DNA from: Eumeta japonica
Taxonomy: Eukaryota > Arthropoda > Insecta > Lepidoptera > Psychidae
Assembly (NCBI GenBank): GCA_005406025.1
Contig: BGZK01000219.1
Location: 520,135-584,134 of the forward strand
Length of the DNA: 64,000 bases
Direction: 5' to 3'
Part shown: positions 63,801 to 64,000 of the stretch, one piece after another
Numbering within the stretch: position 1 is the stretch's first letter
Layout: every line of letters begins with the position of its first letter
Notes under the pieces: model-generated
What the model saw: the letters and a program-made list of their open reading frames with translations, nothing else
Databases searched by the model: none
What the model was told of the DNA's origin: nothing
Program-made: the position numbers and the translations under genes

Positions 63801-64000
63801 TACATTATCTGCATATAGTACATATGAAATTAGCAGTCACTAAATAGGAAAAAAAAACTATTTTGGTTCAATTTAGACTGCGCAGCGAAAAAACCAAATT
63901 GAATTGTTTTGTTGTTGTATTTGTATGTTTTTGCTCAGACGGTCTTCTCCTACAGTGTCTTTATTATTATAATTTGAAGGGTTCGGTCATCGAGATATCC

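Noticed and set aside
1..64000. CRISPR array, phage or bacterial defence system
   Set aside because: No regularly spaced identical repeats and no bacterial gene organisation; spliced animal genes dominate the window.

Overview
The window is AT-rich animal nuclear DNA, most likely from an insect and probably a moth or butterfly. Genes are split by introns with GT/AG junctions, intergenic DNA is long and crowded with decayed transposons, and the four recognisable genes match conserved animal families. The lepidopteran assignment rests on the look of the dispersed repeats (RTE-like tails, a 'CGGCTTCATCCGCGTG' SINE-like head, TA-flanked mariners) and is inference. No bacterial-style operon, CRISPR array, tRNA gene or rRNA gene was seen.

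Layout. 1-5.4 kb: first coding exon of a serum response factor / blistered gene on the minus strand (4842-5246), cut by a splice donor inside the MADS box; the rest of the gene lies outside the left edge. 5.4-32 kb: a long gene-free interval with a composite element having long inverted repeats (6661-11135) that encloses a broken unknown gene, mariner and LINE relics, palindromic MITEs and dispersed repeats. 32.3-40.4 kb: a complete seven-exon EXT2 (exostosin-2) gene on the minus strand, 713 codons plus stop. 42.8-44.0 kb: a complete two-exon GNB1L-type WD-repeat gene on the plus strand, 320 aa. 44-50.7 kb: repeats. 50.8-59.2 kb: the last three coding exons found for a sine oculis-binding protein homologue (SOBP) on the minus strand; its 5' end was not found. 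59.2-64 kb: GC-rich patches, another dispersed-repeat copy and an LTR-like stretch.

The four host genes do not form a pathway. EXT2 is a Golgi heparan sulfate polymerase subunit, GNB1L a WD-repeat scaffold, and SRF and SOBP are nuclear regulators. EXT2 and GNB1L are divergently arranged across about 2.4 kb.

Items most worth a second look: (i) the long-inverted-repeat element at 6661-11135 with its unknown cysteine-containing ORF; (ii) a dispersed family with a hexamer-periodic core (about YYCGRT) present at about six places, all in the same orientation; (iii) many near-perfect hairpins with very short loops, including two adjacent ones with the same AGTA loop; (iv) a TIR-intact, internally deleted mariner; (v) a large dispersed repeat present twice, at 19.7-20.9 kb and 48.3-50.3 kb. 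All calls are by eye from sequence; no search or alignment program was run.
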